Positions 41,785 to 47,954 of a stretch of 47,954 nucleotides of DNA are shown here, piece by piece. The stretch lies in the NCBI RefSeq assembly GCF_042651785.1, contig NZ_JBHSEC010000004.1, positions 1 to 47,954 of the forward strand. The letters are read 5' to 3'. The notes below the pieces were generated by a model. It did no database searches. It was not told the DNA's origin and worked only from the letters and a program-made list of their open reading frames with translations. This stretch comes from Chungangia koreensis. GTDB taxonomy: Bacteria; Bacillota; Bacilli; Bacillales_A; Planococcaceae. Positions within the stretch are counted from its first letter, which is position 1; each line of letters starts with the position of its first letter. The translations under genes and the position numbers were made by a program.

Positions 41785-43719
41785 ATGATTGTCCTTCAAG
41801 TCAATCAATTATATAAATCATTTGCCGCGGAAGAGATTTTAAGCAATATCAAGCTGGAAGTACAGCACCGCGATCGTGTGGGATTGGTCGGTCGCAACGG
41901 GGCAGGCAAATCGACATTACTGAAAATCATTGCGGGCGTGATGTCCTATGATAGCGGAGAGCTGATCATCCCTAAAGGAATCAGAATCGGGTACATGGCA
42001 CAGCAAACAACCATTGAATCCGACCTGACAATTTGGGCGGAGATGATGGATATCTTTGCACCTCTCCGTCAATTGGAGAACAATTTACGAGGTTTAGAGG
42101 CACAGATGGCTGATCCCGCTATATACAATGACCAGGAAGCTTATGAAAAAGTGATGCACGAATATGATCAGCTGCAACATGATTTCAAAGATCGCGGAGG
42201 CTATCAATACGAGTCAGATACCCGCTCCGTCCTTCACGGCATGAAATTCTTTCCAGAAGATTATGAGAAACCGATTAGGCTATTATCCGGCGGACAGAAA
42301 ACTCGCCTTGCTTTGGCAAAGCTATTATTGATGAAGCCGGAACTCCTCATACTCGATGAACCGACAAACCATTTGGATATTGAAACACTCAGCTGGCTCG
42401 AGAAGTATTTACAAGGTTATGAAGGGGCATTGCTCATCGTTTCCCATGACCGATACTTCCTCGACCAAGTCGTCAATATTGTCTATGAAGTTTCGCGTCA
42501 TAAAGTAAAACGATTTAAAGGAAACTATAGTTCCTATTTAGATGAAAAGGCCATAACGTATGAACGTGATTTAAAACTCTTCGAAAAGCAACAAGGTGAA
42601 AAGGCGAAATTAGAGGATTTTGTCCAGCGTAATATTGCGCGGGCTTCCACTACGAAAATGGCGCAAAGCAGACGTAAAGTGTTGGAGCGGACGGAATGGA
42701 TGGAGGCTCCGGATGGAAGCGAAAAATCCGCGAATTTTTCTTTCGCAATTGAACGTCAAAGCGGGAAAGACGTCCTGTCTGTGAATGACGTGGCCGTTGG
42801 CTATAAAGACAAGAAAGTATCGGATCACATCGACTTCCGTGTTTACAGGGAAGACCGTATTGCGATCGTTGGGCCAAATGGAATTGGCAAATCGACGCTA
42901 TTAAAAACAATGATCGGCGACCTTTCACCGTTGGAAGGAACCATTGCAAAAGGGACCAATGTCCAGTTCGGGTACTACGACCAGGAACAGGCGAAGTTGT
43001 CCTCAAACCGCACAGTGCTCCAAGAGCTTTGGGATGAGTGGCCTCAAATGAATGAAAAAGATATCCGGAACGTTCTCGGACGTTTCCTCTTCTCCGGTGA
43101 GGATGTGCTAAAACCGATTACGTCGTTATCGGGTGGTGAAAAGGCACGGGTCGCATTAGCCAAGCTCATGCTCCTGAAAGCCAATACACTCATTTTGGAT
43201 GAGCCGACGAACCATTTGGATCTCGACAGTAAAGAAGTATTGGAAAACTCACTGATTGATTATCCCGGAACCATCATATTTGTTTCTCATGACCGGTACT
43301 TCATTAATCGGATTGCGACTAAAGTGATTGAGCTCTCTTCGGATGGATCATTCGAATATTTGGGTGACTATGACTATTACTTGGAGAAAAAAGAGGAATT
43401 GGAGGAGCTATCGCAAGAATTGAATGCCGCTCAGACGGTTCAAGCTGTCCCTTCGAAAGAAACAACTTCCCAAATCGATAAGGAAGCGAAGAAAAAGGAA
43501 CGACAAATTAGAAGGAATTTGGAGTCATTGGAAGCGAAATTAACTGATCTTGATGAAAGCATTCAAAGAGTAGAAGAACAACTGAGTGATCCCGCAATAT
43601 TCAAGGATCATGAGAAACTTTTAGAAATTCAAAGCTCCTTGGATCAATTGAAGTCGGAACAGGAAGCTTCAATGAATGAATGGTTGGAGCTCCAAGAAGA
43701 ATTAGAACAGCTAATATAA
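41785..43719 (+). CDS. ydiF: ABC-F family ATPase (YdiF type)
   Basis: 644 aa from the ATG at 41785, after GAGGTG; an in-frame GTG inside that site is less likely. Two ABC domains with GRNGAGKSTLLKII and GPNGIGKSTLLKTM Walker A motifs, LSGGQKTRLALAKLL and LSGGEKARVALAKLM signatures, and DEPTNHLD in both. No membrane parts; the linker (~245-315) and a C-terminal coiled coil (~560-640, EEQLSDPAIF...) are typical of ABC-F proteins, which act on the ribosome. Divergent from rex across ~125 bp. Confidence 0.93.
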   Translation: MIVLQVNQLYKSFAAEEILSNIKLEVQHRDRVGLVGRNGAGKSTLLKIIAGVMSYDSGELIIPKGIRIGYMAQQTTIESDLTIWAEMMDIFAPLRQLENNLRGLEAQMADPAIYNDQEAYEKVMHEYDQLQHDFKDRGGYQYESDTRSVLHGMKFFPEDYEKPIRLLSGGQKTRLALAKLLLMKPELLILDEPTNHLDIETLSWLEKYLQGYEGALLIVSHDRYFLDQVVNIVYEVSRHKVKRFKGNYSSYLDEKAITYERDLKLFEKQQGEKAKLEDFVQRNIARASTTKMAQSRRKVLERTEWMEAPDGSEKSANFSFAIERQSGKDVLSVNDVAVGYKDKKVSDHIDFRVYREDRIAIVGPNGIGKSTLLKTMIGDLSPLEGTIAKGTNVQFGYYDQEQAKLSSNRTVLQELWDEWPQMNEKDIRNVLGRFLFSGEDVLKPITSLSGGEKARVALAKLMLLKANTLILDEPTNHLDLDSKEVLENSLIDYPGTIIFVSHDRYFINRIATKVIELSSDGSFEYLGDYDYYLEKKEELEELSQELNAAQTVQAVPSKETTSQIDKEAKKKERQIRRNLESLEAKLTDLDESIQRVEEQLSDPAIFKDHEKLLEIQSSLDQLKSEQEASMNEWLELQEELEQLI

Positions 43720-43726
43720 TGAATAC

Positions 43727-43750
43727 ACCCGGCTAATTGCCGGGTTTTTT
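43727..43750 (+). terminator. Intrinsic terminator of ydiF
   Basis: ACCCGGC / GCCGGGT stem, 5-nt loop, followed by TTTTTT. Confidence 0.93.
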
Positions 43751-43872
43751 CTTGTCTATTTCGGGTATAAGTGTACAAAACCCTTTAATTTCCAAGAGGT
43801 ACTTTCACATTGTTCTAAAGAGATAGCGAGATGACCATATATATTGGTCAACCCCTTTTTTTCGACAACTTC

Positions 43873-44044
43873 ATTTCCACAAATTTATTCACATTATTAT
43901 TGTACATTTATCAACCTATCAACAGACTTATCCACATTATCCACAGATTTTATCTTTATTGTCCACAATCCGCTCGTGGATAATTTCGTACAATATATTG
44001 TTTTATCCCAAGTTATAAACAAGTTATCCACCGAATGTGCATAA
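43873..44044. promoter_or_regulatory. DnaA-box cluster
   Basis: Between ydiF and yebC there are two abutting perfect TTATCCACA boxes (43928-43936 and 43937-43945). One-mismatch boxes lie at 43885 (TTATTCACA), 43959 (TTGTCCACA), 44024 (TTATCCACC), and on the minus strand at 43975 (TTATCCACG) and 44036 (TTATGCACA). Further two-mismatch copies occur at 43873, 43908, 44003 and 44013. No dnaA, dnaN or AT-rich unwinding arrangement is nearby, so it is more likely a DnaA-titrating cluster than oriC. B. subtilis has, as I recall, a DnaA-box cluster between gcp (tsaD) and ydiF; here yebC lies between tsaD and the cluster. Confidence 0.85.
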
Positions 44045-44068
44045 GTACAAACGTTCTCTATTGACGAA

Positions 44069-44095
44069 TAAAAAAAACCGGTACTCATACCGGTC
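44069..44095 (-). terminator. Intrinsic terminator of yebC
   Basis: ACCGGTA / TACCGGT 7-bp stem, 4-nt loop, T-run of seven on the minus strand, 15 bp after the yebC stop. Confidence 0.92.
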
Positions 44096-44109
44096 TCTTT
44101 ACTTAACTT

Positions 44110-44829
44110 TTATTCTCCTAAATCTACATTATGATAGACTTGCTGAACGTCTTCTAAGTCCTCAATTGCATCAACCATTTTTTCAAATAAAGCTTGATCA
44201 GCTTCTGAAAGTTGTACTTCTGTTTGAGGAAGCATGGTCAATTCTGCAACAGTGAATTCTTCAATTCCAGCATTACGGAATGCTTCTTGGATATTATGGA
44301 ATTGATCTGGTTCAGCATAAACAATTACTGCTCCATCCTCTTCTTCCACATCACGAATGTCTACATCCGCTTCCAATAGAATTTCAAGTGCTTCATCTGC
44401 AGATTTTCCTTCAAAGCCGATGACTGCTGTCGCATCAAACATATATGAAACAGAACCACTGACACCCATATTCCCGCCATTCTTGCCGAATGCTGCACGA
44501 ACATCAGATGCTGTTCGGTTTACGTTATTCGTCAATGCATCAACAATCACCATGGAGCCGCTCGGCCCGAAGCCTTCGTAACGAAGCTCAGAATAGTTCT
44601 CATCTAAGCCGCCTTTTGCTTTTTCAATCGCCTTTTCAATAATATGCTTTGGTACGCTATACGTTTTTGCACGTTCTAACACAACTTTGAGGGCACGGTT
44701 CGATTCCGGATCAGGTTCGCCCTGTTTAGCTGCTACATAAATCTCACGTCCGAATTTCGCATAGATCCGGCTCGTGTTTGCATCTTTGGAGGCTTTCTTT
44801 TCTTTAATGTTATTCCATTTACGACCCAT
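44110..44829 (-). CDS. yebC: YebC/PmpR family regulator
   Basis: 239 aa, normal family length. It begins MGRKWNNIKEKKASKDANTS and contains KGGLDENYSELRYEGFGPSG and NRTASDVRAAFGKNGGNMG, the defining YebC blocks. Members act as transcription factors or, for the YebC2 type, help ribosomes at polyproline stretches; the two types cannot be separated here. Not at this place in B. subtilis, so it was inserted or lost between tsaD and the DnaA-box cluster. Confidence 0.92.
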   Translation of the reverse strand: MGRKWNNIKEKKASKDANTSRIYAKFGREIYVAAKQGEPDPESNRALKVVLERAKTYSVPKHIIEKAIEKAKGGLDENYSELRYEGFGPSGSMVIVDALTNNVNRTASDVRAAFGKNGGNMGVSGSVSYMFDATAVIGFEGKSADEALEILLEADVDIRDVEEEDGAVIVYAEPDQFHNIQEAFRNAGIEEFTVAELTMLPQTEVQLSEADQALFEKMVDAIEDLEDVQQVYHNVDLGE

Positions 44830-44908
44830 ATGATTCCACTCTCTTTCAAACTATTTAACCATTTAAAGGATAAATACATTTTTTTACTTTAAAATTATAC
44901 TACAAGTC

Positions 44909-45946
44909 CTACTCGGTTGCTATGCCTTTCGACCATGAAGTGAGCGGCATGCCAGGACGGCCGTTCATAGCTAAATTCCCTCTTACCCCGGCAGTAAACA
45001 TAGAGTCGCCCACTGCCGCAATCATAGCTGCATTGTCGGTACATAAAGACAATGGCGGAACATAAAATGGAATCCCTTCATCGGCAAATGCTTGTTCCAA
45101 AGATGCACGAAGTCCTTTATTGGCTGCAACACCACCCGCTGCAATTACTTGTTTCACGTTATATTCCCGTGCTGCACGTAGTGCTTTTGTTGTCAGCACT
45201 TCGACTACACTATTCTGGAAACCTGCTGCTACATGGGCTGGGTTTACCGTTTCCCCACGTTGTTCAGCGTTGTGCATATAATTGATCACTGCGGACTTCA
45301 AACCACTGAAGCTGAAATCATAAGAATCGTCTTCAAGCCATGCCCGAGGAAATACGATTTCTCCATCGCTTTCATGTGCAAGACGATCGATATGGGGCCC
45401 TCCTGGATATGGCAAGTTAAGTACACGTGCTACCTTGTCATACGCTTCACCTGCAGCATCATCCCTTGTCTCCCCGATGAGCTCGAATTCCCCATGCTCT
45501 TTCATCAAGACAATTTCCGTATGCCCACCTGAAACGATCACCGCAAGAAGCGGAAACTCCATCGGCTGGATTAATTGGTTTGCATACACATGTCCAGCAA
45601 TATGATGCACGCCGATCATCGGGAGACCGTTAGCAAACGCAAAGGCTTTAGCGGCATTCACCCCGATTAATAGAGCCCCAACTAAACCAGGTCCTTCGGT
45701 AACGGCTACTGCGTCTAATTGGGATGGCTCCATATTCGCTTGTTTTAAAGCCTCTTCTATCACGATAGTGATTTGCTCCACGTGATGTCTTGAGGCAATT
45801 TCAGGCACTACTCCTCCGAACCGCTTATGGCTTTCAATTTGAGATGCCACTACATTAGATACGATGGTGTTCCCGTTTTTCACAATCGAAGCAGCAGTTT
45901 CATCACAGCTTGTTTCAATTCCTAATATAAACCGATCTTCATTCAT
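44909..45946 (-). CDS. tsaD: tRNA t6A synthesis protein TsaD
   Basis: 345 aa ASKHA-fold protein. ILGIETSCDETAASIV, the metal-binding pair in GVHHIAGHVYA (H115, H119), GLVGALLIGV and VIAAGGVAANKGLR mark it. It transfers the threonylcarbamoyl group to A37 of ANN-reading tRNAs with TsaB and TsaE. Older name gcp. It overlaps rimI by 8 bp and ends the operon tsaE-tsaB-rimI-tsaD. Confidence 0.97.
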   Translation of the reverse strand: MNEDRFILGIETSCDETAASIVKNGNTIVSNVVASQIESHKRFGGVVPEIASRHHVEQITIVIEEALKQANMEPSQLDAVAVTEGPGLVGALLIGVNAAKAFAFANGLPMIGVHHIAGHVYANQLIQPMEFPLLAVIVSGGHTEIVLMKEHGEFELIGETRDDAAGEAYDKVARVLNLPYPGGPHIDRLAHESDGEIVFPRAWLEDDSYDFSFSGLKSAVINYMHNAEQRGETVNPAHVAAGFQNSVVEVLTTKALRAAREYNVKQVIAAGGVAANKGLRASLEQAFADEGIPFYVPPLSLCTDNAAMIAAVGDSMFTAGVRGNLAMNGRPGMPLTSWSKGIATE

Positions 45947-46397
45947 TTAAATTCACCCACATTACTAAAGCATCCTCGAAGTTATCCGTATAATAGCTCT
46001 TACGAATTCCACCTTCTGCGAAGCCTAATTTTCTGTACAAATTTTGTGCAATTGTATTGGAAACACGGACCTCAAGAGTCATATGTACCACTCCGATCTC
46101 CTTGGAAAGTCGGATCGCCTCTCTCATTAAGCCTTCCCCGATTCCAAAGCCGCGCATACGGTTAGTAACAGCAACATTTGTGATGTGGCATTCATCTATA
46201 ATTACCCACATTCCACAGTAGCCGACAATCCCCTTTTCATCATGTTCAGCTATGACATACAGAGCGTTTTGATTTTCAGCCATTTCATAAGCAAACGATT
46301 CCTTGGTCCATGGTAGTGTGAATGACTCCACTTCGATTGCATGCACTGCCTCAACGTCATCCGAGGTCATTTTTCTATAGGTGATGCCGTTATGCAT
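45939..46397 (-). CDS. rimI: Ribosomal protein S18 alanine N-acetyltransferase (RimI)
   Basis: 152 aa GNAT. Acetyl-CoA site VAVTNRMRGFGIGEGLMREA and the typical RimI end AQNLYRKLGFAEGGIRKSYY, YTDNFEDALVMWV. It is fixed between tsaB and tsaD in most Firmicutes, which supports the name beyond generic GNAT. Overlaps both neighbours by 8 bp. Confidence 0.9.
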   Translation of the reverse strand: MHNGITYRKMTSDDVEAVHAIEVESFTLPWTKESFAYEMAENQNALYVIAEHDEKGIVGYCGMWVIIDECHITNVAVTNRMRGFGIGEGLMREAIRLSKEIGVVHMTLEVRVSNTIAQNLYRKLGFAEGGIRKSYYTDNFEDALVMWVNLNE

Positions 46398-47109
46398 TCG
46401 AATTGCCCGCTTTCTGCTGATCCTTTAGCCAATTTGCTTCCGCTTCAGCAATCCTTCGGTATTGAGGAACAAAGTGATGGATATTTTCGCCTTCTCCATT
46501 GTATTCCTGCGCAGCCAAATAAATTAAAGAAGTTGCACGTGGCAAGTCTTCTGTTAGAGTACCTCTAACCGCAAGTGTCCCTAATCGTTGCTCAATCTTT
46601 TCCCAATGAATCGCAACATCAGTGCCAAGAAATAATACCGGGTCATTAGCTTCCAGCAACCGAGTTAATAAATCATCCAATGCATAGTGTCCATCTTTGA
46701 CTTCTTCCTGAAGAGACCCTTCTACAGCTCGGTAAGCACCGGAGTAAACATTGCCTCGTCTTGCATCCATAATCGGGCAGATGACTCCATTAAAACGCAG
46801 TGCGTTGGCCGCGATGGATTGGATACTTGAAACACCGACCAATGGTTTTTGGAGCGTCCAAGCCAATGTTTTGGCTATTGTTACACCAATGCGAATCCCA
46901 GTGTAAGAGCCTGGTCCTTCCGCTACAGCAATCGCGTCAATTTCTTTAGGCTTCAATCCCGCCTTCCTGAAGACCTCTTCCACAGTGGGCATAGTAGCGA
47001 TTGAGTGGTTTAACTTTAAATTAGTTGTTTCCTCCACTAATATACGGTTGTCTTGTACAATCGCGACAGATAGTGGATAGTTGGATGTATCAATTCCTAA
47101 CCAAATCAT
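46390..47109 (-). CDS. tsaB: tRNA t6A complex subunit TsaB
   Basis: 239 aa ASKHA-fold partner of TsaD. GIDTSNYPLSVAIVQDN and AVAEGPGSYTGIRIGVTIAK are diagnostic; it lacks the TsaD metal-binding histidines. Overlaps tsaE by 4 bp and rimI by 8 bp, implying coupled expression. Confidence 0.95.
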   Translation of the reverse strand: MIWLGIDTSNYPLSVAIVQDNRILVEETTNLKLNHSIATMPTVEEVFRKAGLKPKEIDAIAVAEGPGSYTGIRIGVTIAKTLAWTLQKPLVGVSSIQSIAANALRFNGVICPIMDARRGNVYSGAYRAVEGSLQEEVKDGHYALDDLLTRLLEANDPVLFLGTDVAIHWEKIEQRLGTLAVRGTLTEDLPRATSLIYLAAQEYNGEGENIHHFVPQYRRIAEAEANWLKDQQKAGNSNA

Positions 47110-47558
47110 ACGTATATCTCCTTACAAAGCTTTTCATATCGTTCTCCGAATGGACGAAACACAAACTTTCTTTCCGTATCCGATAACCGTTCTATCCGGA
47201 TGTCCAATCGTTCTTCCGGTAAGTCATCCTCTATAAGATGCGCCCATTCAATAATGGTAACGGATTCTCCATAAAACAGTTCGTCCCAACCTAAATCCTC
47301 TTCCTGATCAGCTAATCGGTAAACGTCCATATGGTTAAGAGGAATTCGACCGTCCTCATATTGTTTAAGAATCGTGAATGTCGGACTATTGACTGTCCGC
47401 TGAATGCCAAGACCCTTGGCCAACCCTTTTGTAAAGGTTGTCTTCCCTGCGCCTAAATCGCCTTCTAAGGTAAGCACGTCCCCCGGCTGAAGTAGGTCGG
47501 CAATCGTTTGGGCCAATCTTTCAGTTTCCTCTAAAGAGGATATTAGTAGTTCCTTCAT
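47106..47558 (-). CDS. tsaE: tRNA t6A complex ATPase TsaE
   Basis: 150 aa P-loop protein. Walker A is EGDLGAGKTTFTKGL, with VNSPTFTILKQY and NHMDVYRL following, the usual TsaE pattern. Its ATPase cycle resets the TsaBD complex. First gene of the operon; AAGGAACC precedes the ATG. In B. subtilis thiL lies upstream; here the upstream neighbour is the rrn/tRNA-Asp end. Confidence 0.95.
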   Translation of the reverse strand: MKELLISSLEETERLAQTIADLLQPGDVLTLEGDLGAGKTTFTKGLAKGLGIQRTVNSPTFTILKQYEDGRIPLNHMDVYRLADQEEDLGWDELFYGESVTIIEWAHLIEDDLPEERLDIRIERLSDTERKFVFRPFGERYEKLCKEIYV

Positions 47559-47687
47559 AAAGTGTTAGGTTCCTTTCACGTTCAAGTTCTTATATATAGT
47601 GTACTTTACCGGATTCAAAATTCAAATGGTGAAGGCTTTACACTGAGCCACGTCTTCGCTACATGTCCCCCTAATTTCTGGATAAAT

Positions 47688-47717
47688 AAAAATAAACACA
47701 GCCAAGTCGCTGTGTTT
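47688..47717 (-). terminator. Terminator of the rrn/tRNA-Asp transcript
   Basis: AAACACAGC / GCTGTGTTT 9-bp stem, 6-nt loop, then ATTTTTATT on the minus strand, 20 bp after tRNA-Asp. Confidence 0.85.
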
Positions 47718-47736
47718 CAGAAATTTTAAATTAAAA

Positions 47737-47812
47737 TGGCGGTCCCGACCGGGATCGAACCGGCGATCTCCTGCGTGACAGGCAGGCATGTTAACCGCTA
47801 CACCACGGGACC
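47737..47812 (-). tRNA. tRNA-Asp (anticodon GTC)
   Basis: 76 nt including an encoded CCA. Acceptor GGTCCCG/CGGGACC, D-arm GTAGCGGTTAACATG, anticodon arm CCTGC-CTGTCAC-GCAGG giving GTC, T-arm GCCGG-TTCGATC-CCGGT. Follows the 5S gene, likely part of the rrn transcript. Confidence 0.98.
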
Positions 47813-47854
47813 GTATAGTTTCTATTAAGAGATTAATAGAAATAAAGATGGTTC

Positions 47855-47954
<100 letters not shown>

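Noticed and set aside
43844..44044. Plus-strand open frame of 66 codons within the DnaA-box cluster
   Set aside because: Its repeated STDLSTLSTD text is simply the translation of TTATCCACA-type boxes; no ribosome site.
43873..44044. DnaA boxes as the chromosomal origin oriC
   Set aside because: No dnaA, dnaN, rpmH or long AT-rich unwinding element beside it; the surroundings match the ydiF/tsaD region, so a titration cluster is more likely.

Overview
The window looks like a piece of a low-to-mid GC Gram-positive chromosome (Bacillales, probably a Planococcaceae/Sporosarcina-like bacterium). Evidence: Bacillus-type ribosome sites (AGGAGG/GGAGG), many TTG and GTG starts, T-rich intrinsic terminators, a CIRCE-controlled groESL operon, and gene order matching Bacillus subtilis in two blocks: tsaE-tsaB-rimI-tsaD-(yebC)-ydiF-rex-CPBP-groES-groEL, and moxR(yeaC)-DUF58(yeaD)-transglutaminase(yebA)-guaA-pbuG. 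Both ends lie in ribosomal RNA operons on the minus strand: the 5' end of a 16S gene at the left edge and a 5S gene plus tRNA-Asp at the right edge. The window is therefore the whole inter-rrn segment.

Layout, left to right: 16S start with two tandem promoters; pbuG (purine permease) under a guanine-type riboswitch; an AT-rich three-gene accessory cassette (RES-domain protein, sce7725-type, sce7726-type) wedged between pbuG and guaA; guaA with its own riboswitch; a three-gene moxR/DUF58/transglutaminase operon; NAD salvage genes nadE-pncB; a quinone-type ring-cleaving dioxygenase with an MhqR-like operator; a divergent CarD/MarR pair with palindromic operators; a lipoprotein resembling signal peptidase I but lacking both catalytic residues, followed by a small membrane-anchored protein; an IS1595-type transposase relic; tRNA-Arg; DUF1292, ferritin-like and cupin genes; a sulfatase; small membrane and GNAT genes; and the four-gene nupNOPQ guanosine ABC transporter behind a third guanine riboswitch.

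From about 30.3 to 38.1 kb, between the nup riboswitch and groEL, lies an AT-rich accessory island. It holds a large trypsin-like protease fused to a probable degenerate STAND-like and helical region (1279 aa), paired with an MBL-fold hydrolase; a GIY-YIG-like gene split by a frameshift at a run of nine A; a GNAT; and a tyrosine-integrase relic next to groEL. The protease/MBL pair recalls AVAST type 1 antiviral loci but has no intact Walker A motif; I consider it, together with the sce7726/sce7725/RES cassette, the best candidate for an under-described defence system.

From groEL to the right edge the order is core-like: groESL with CIRCE, a CPBP protease, rex, the ABC-F protein YdiF, a cluster of DnaA boxes, YebC/PmpR, and the t6A operon tsaD-rimI-tsaB-tsaE. 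The DnaA-box cluster sits between ydiF and the tsaD side, which I recall as the place of one of the B. subtilis DnaA-box clusters. The shared physiological theme of the left half is purine and NAD supply: three guanine riboswitches tie purine base import (PbuG), nucleoside import (NupNOPQ) and GMP synthesis (GuaA) to the guanine level.
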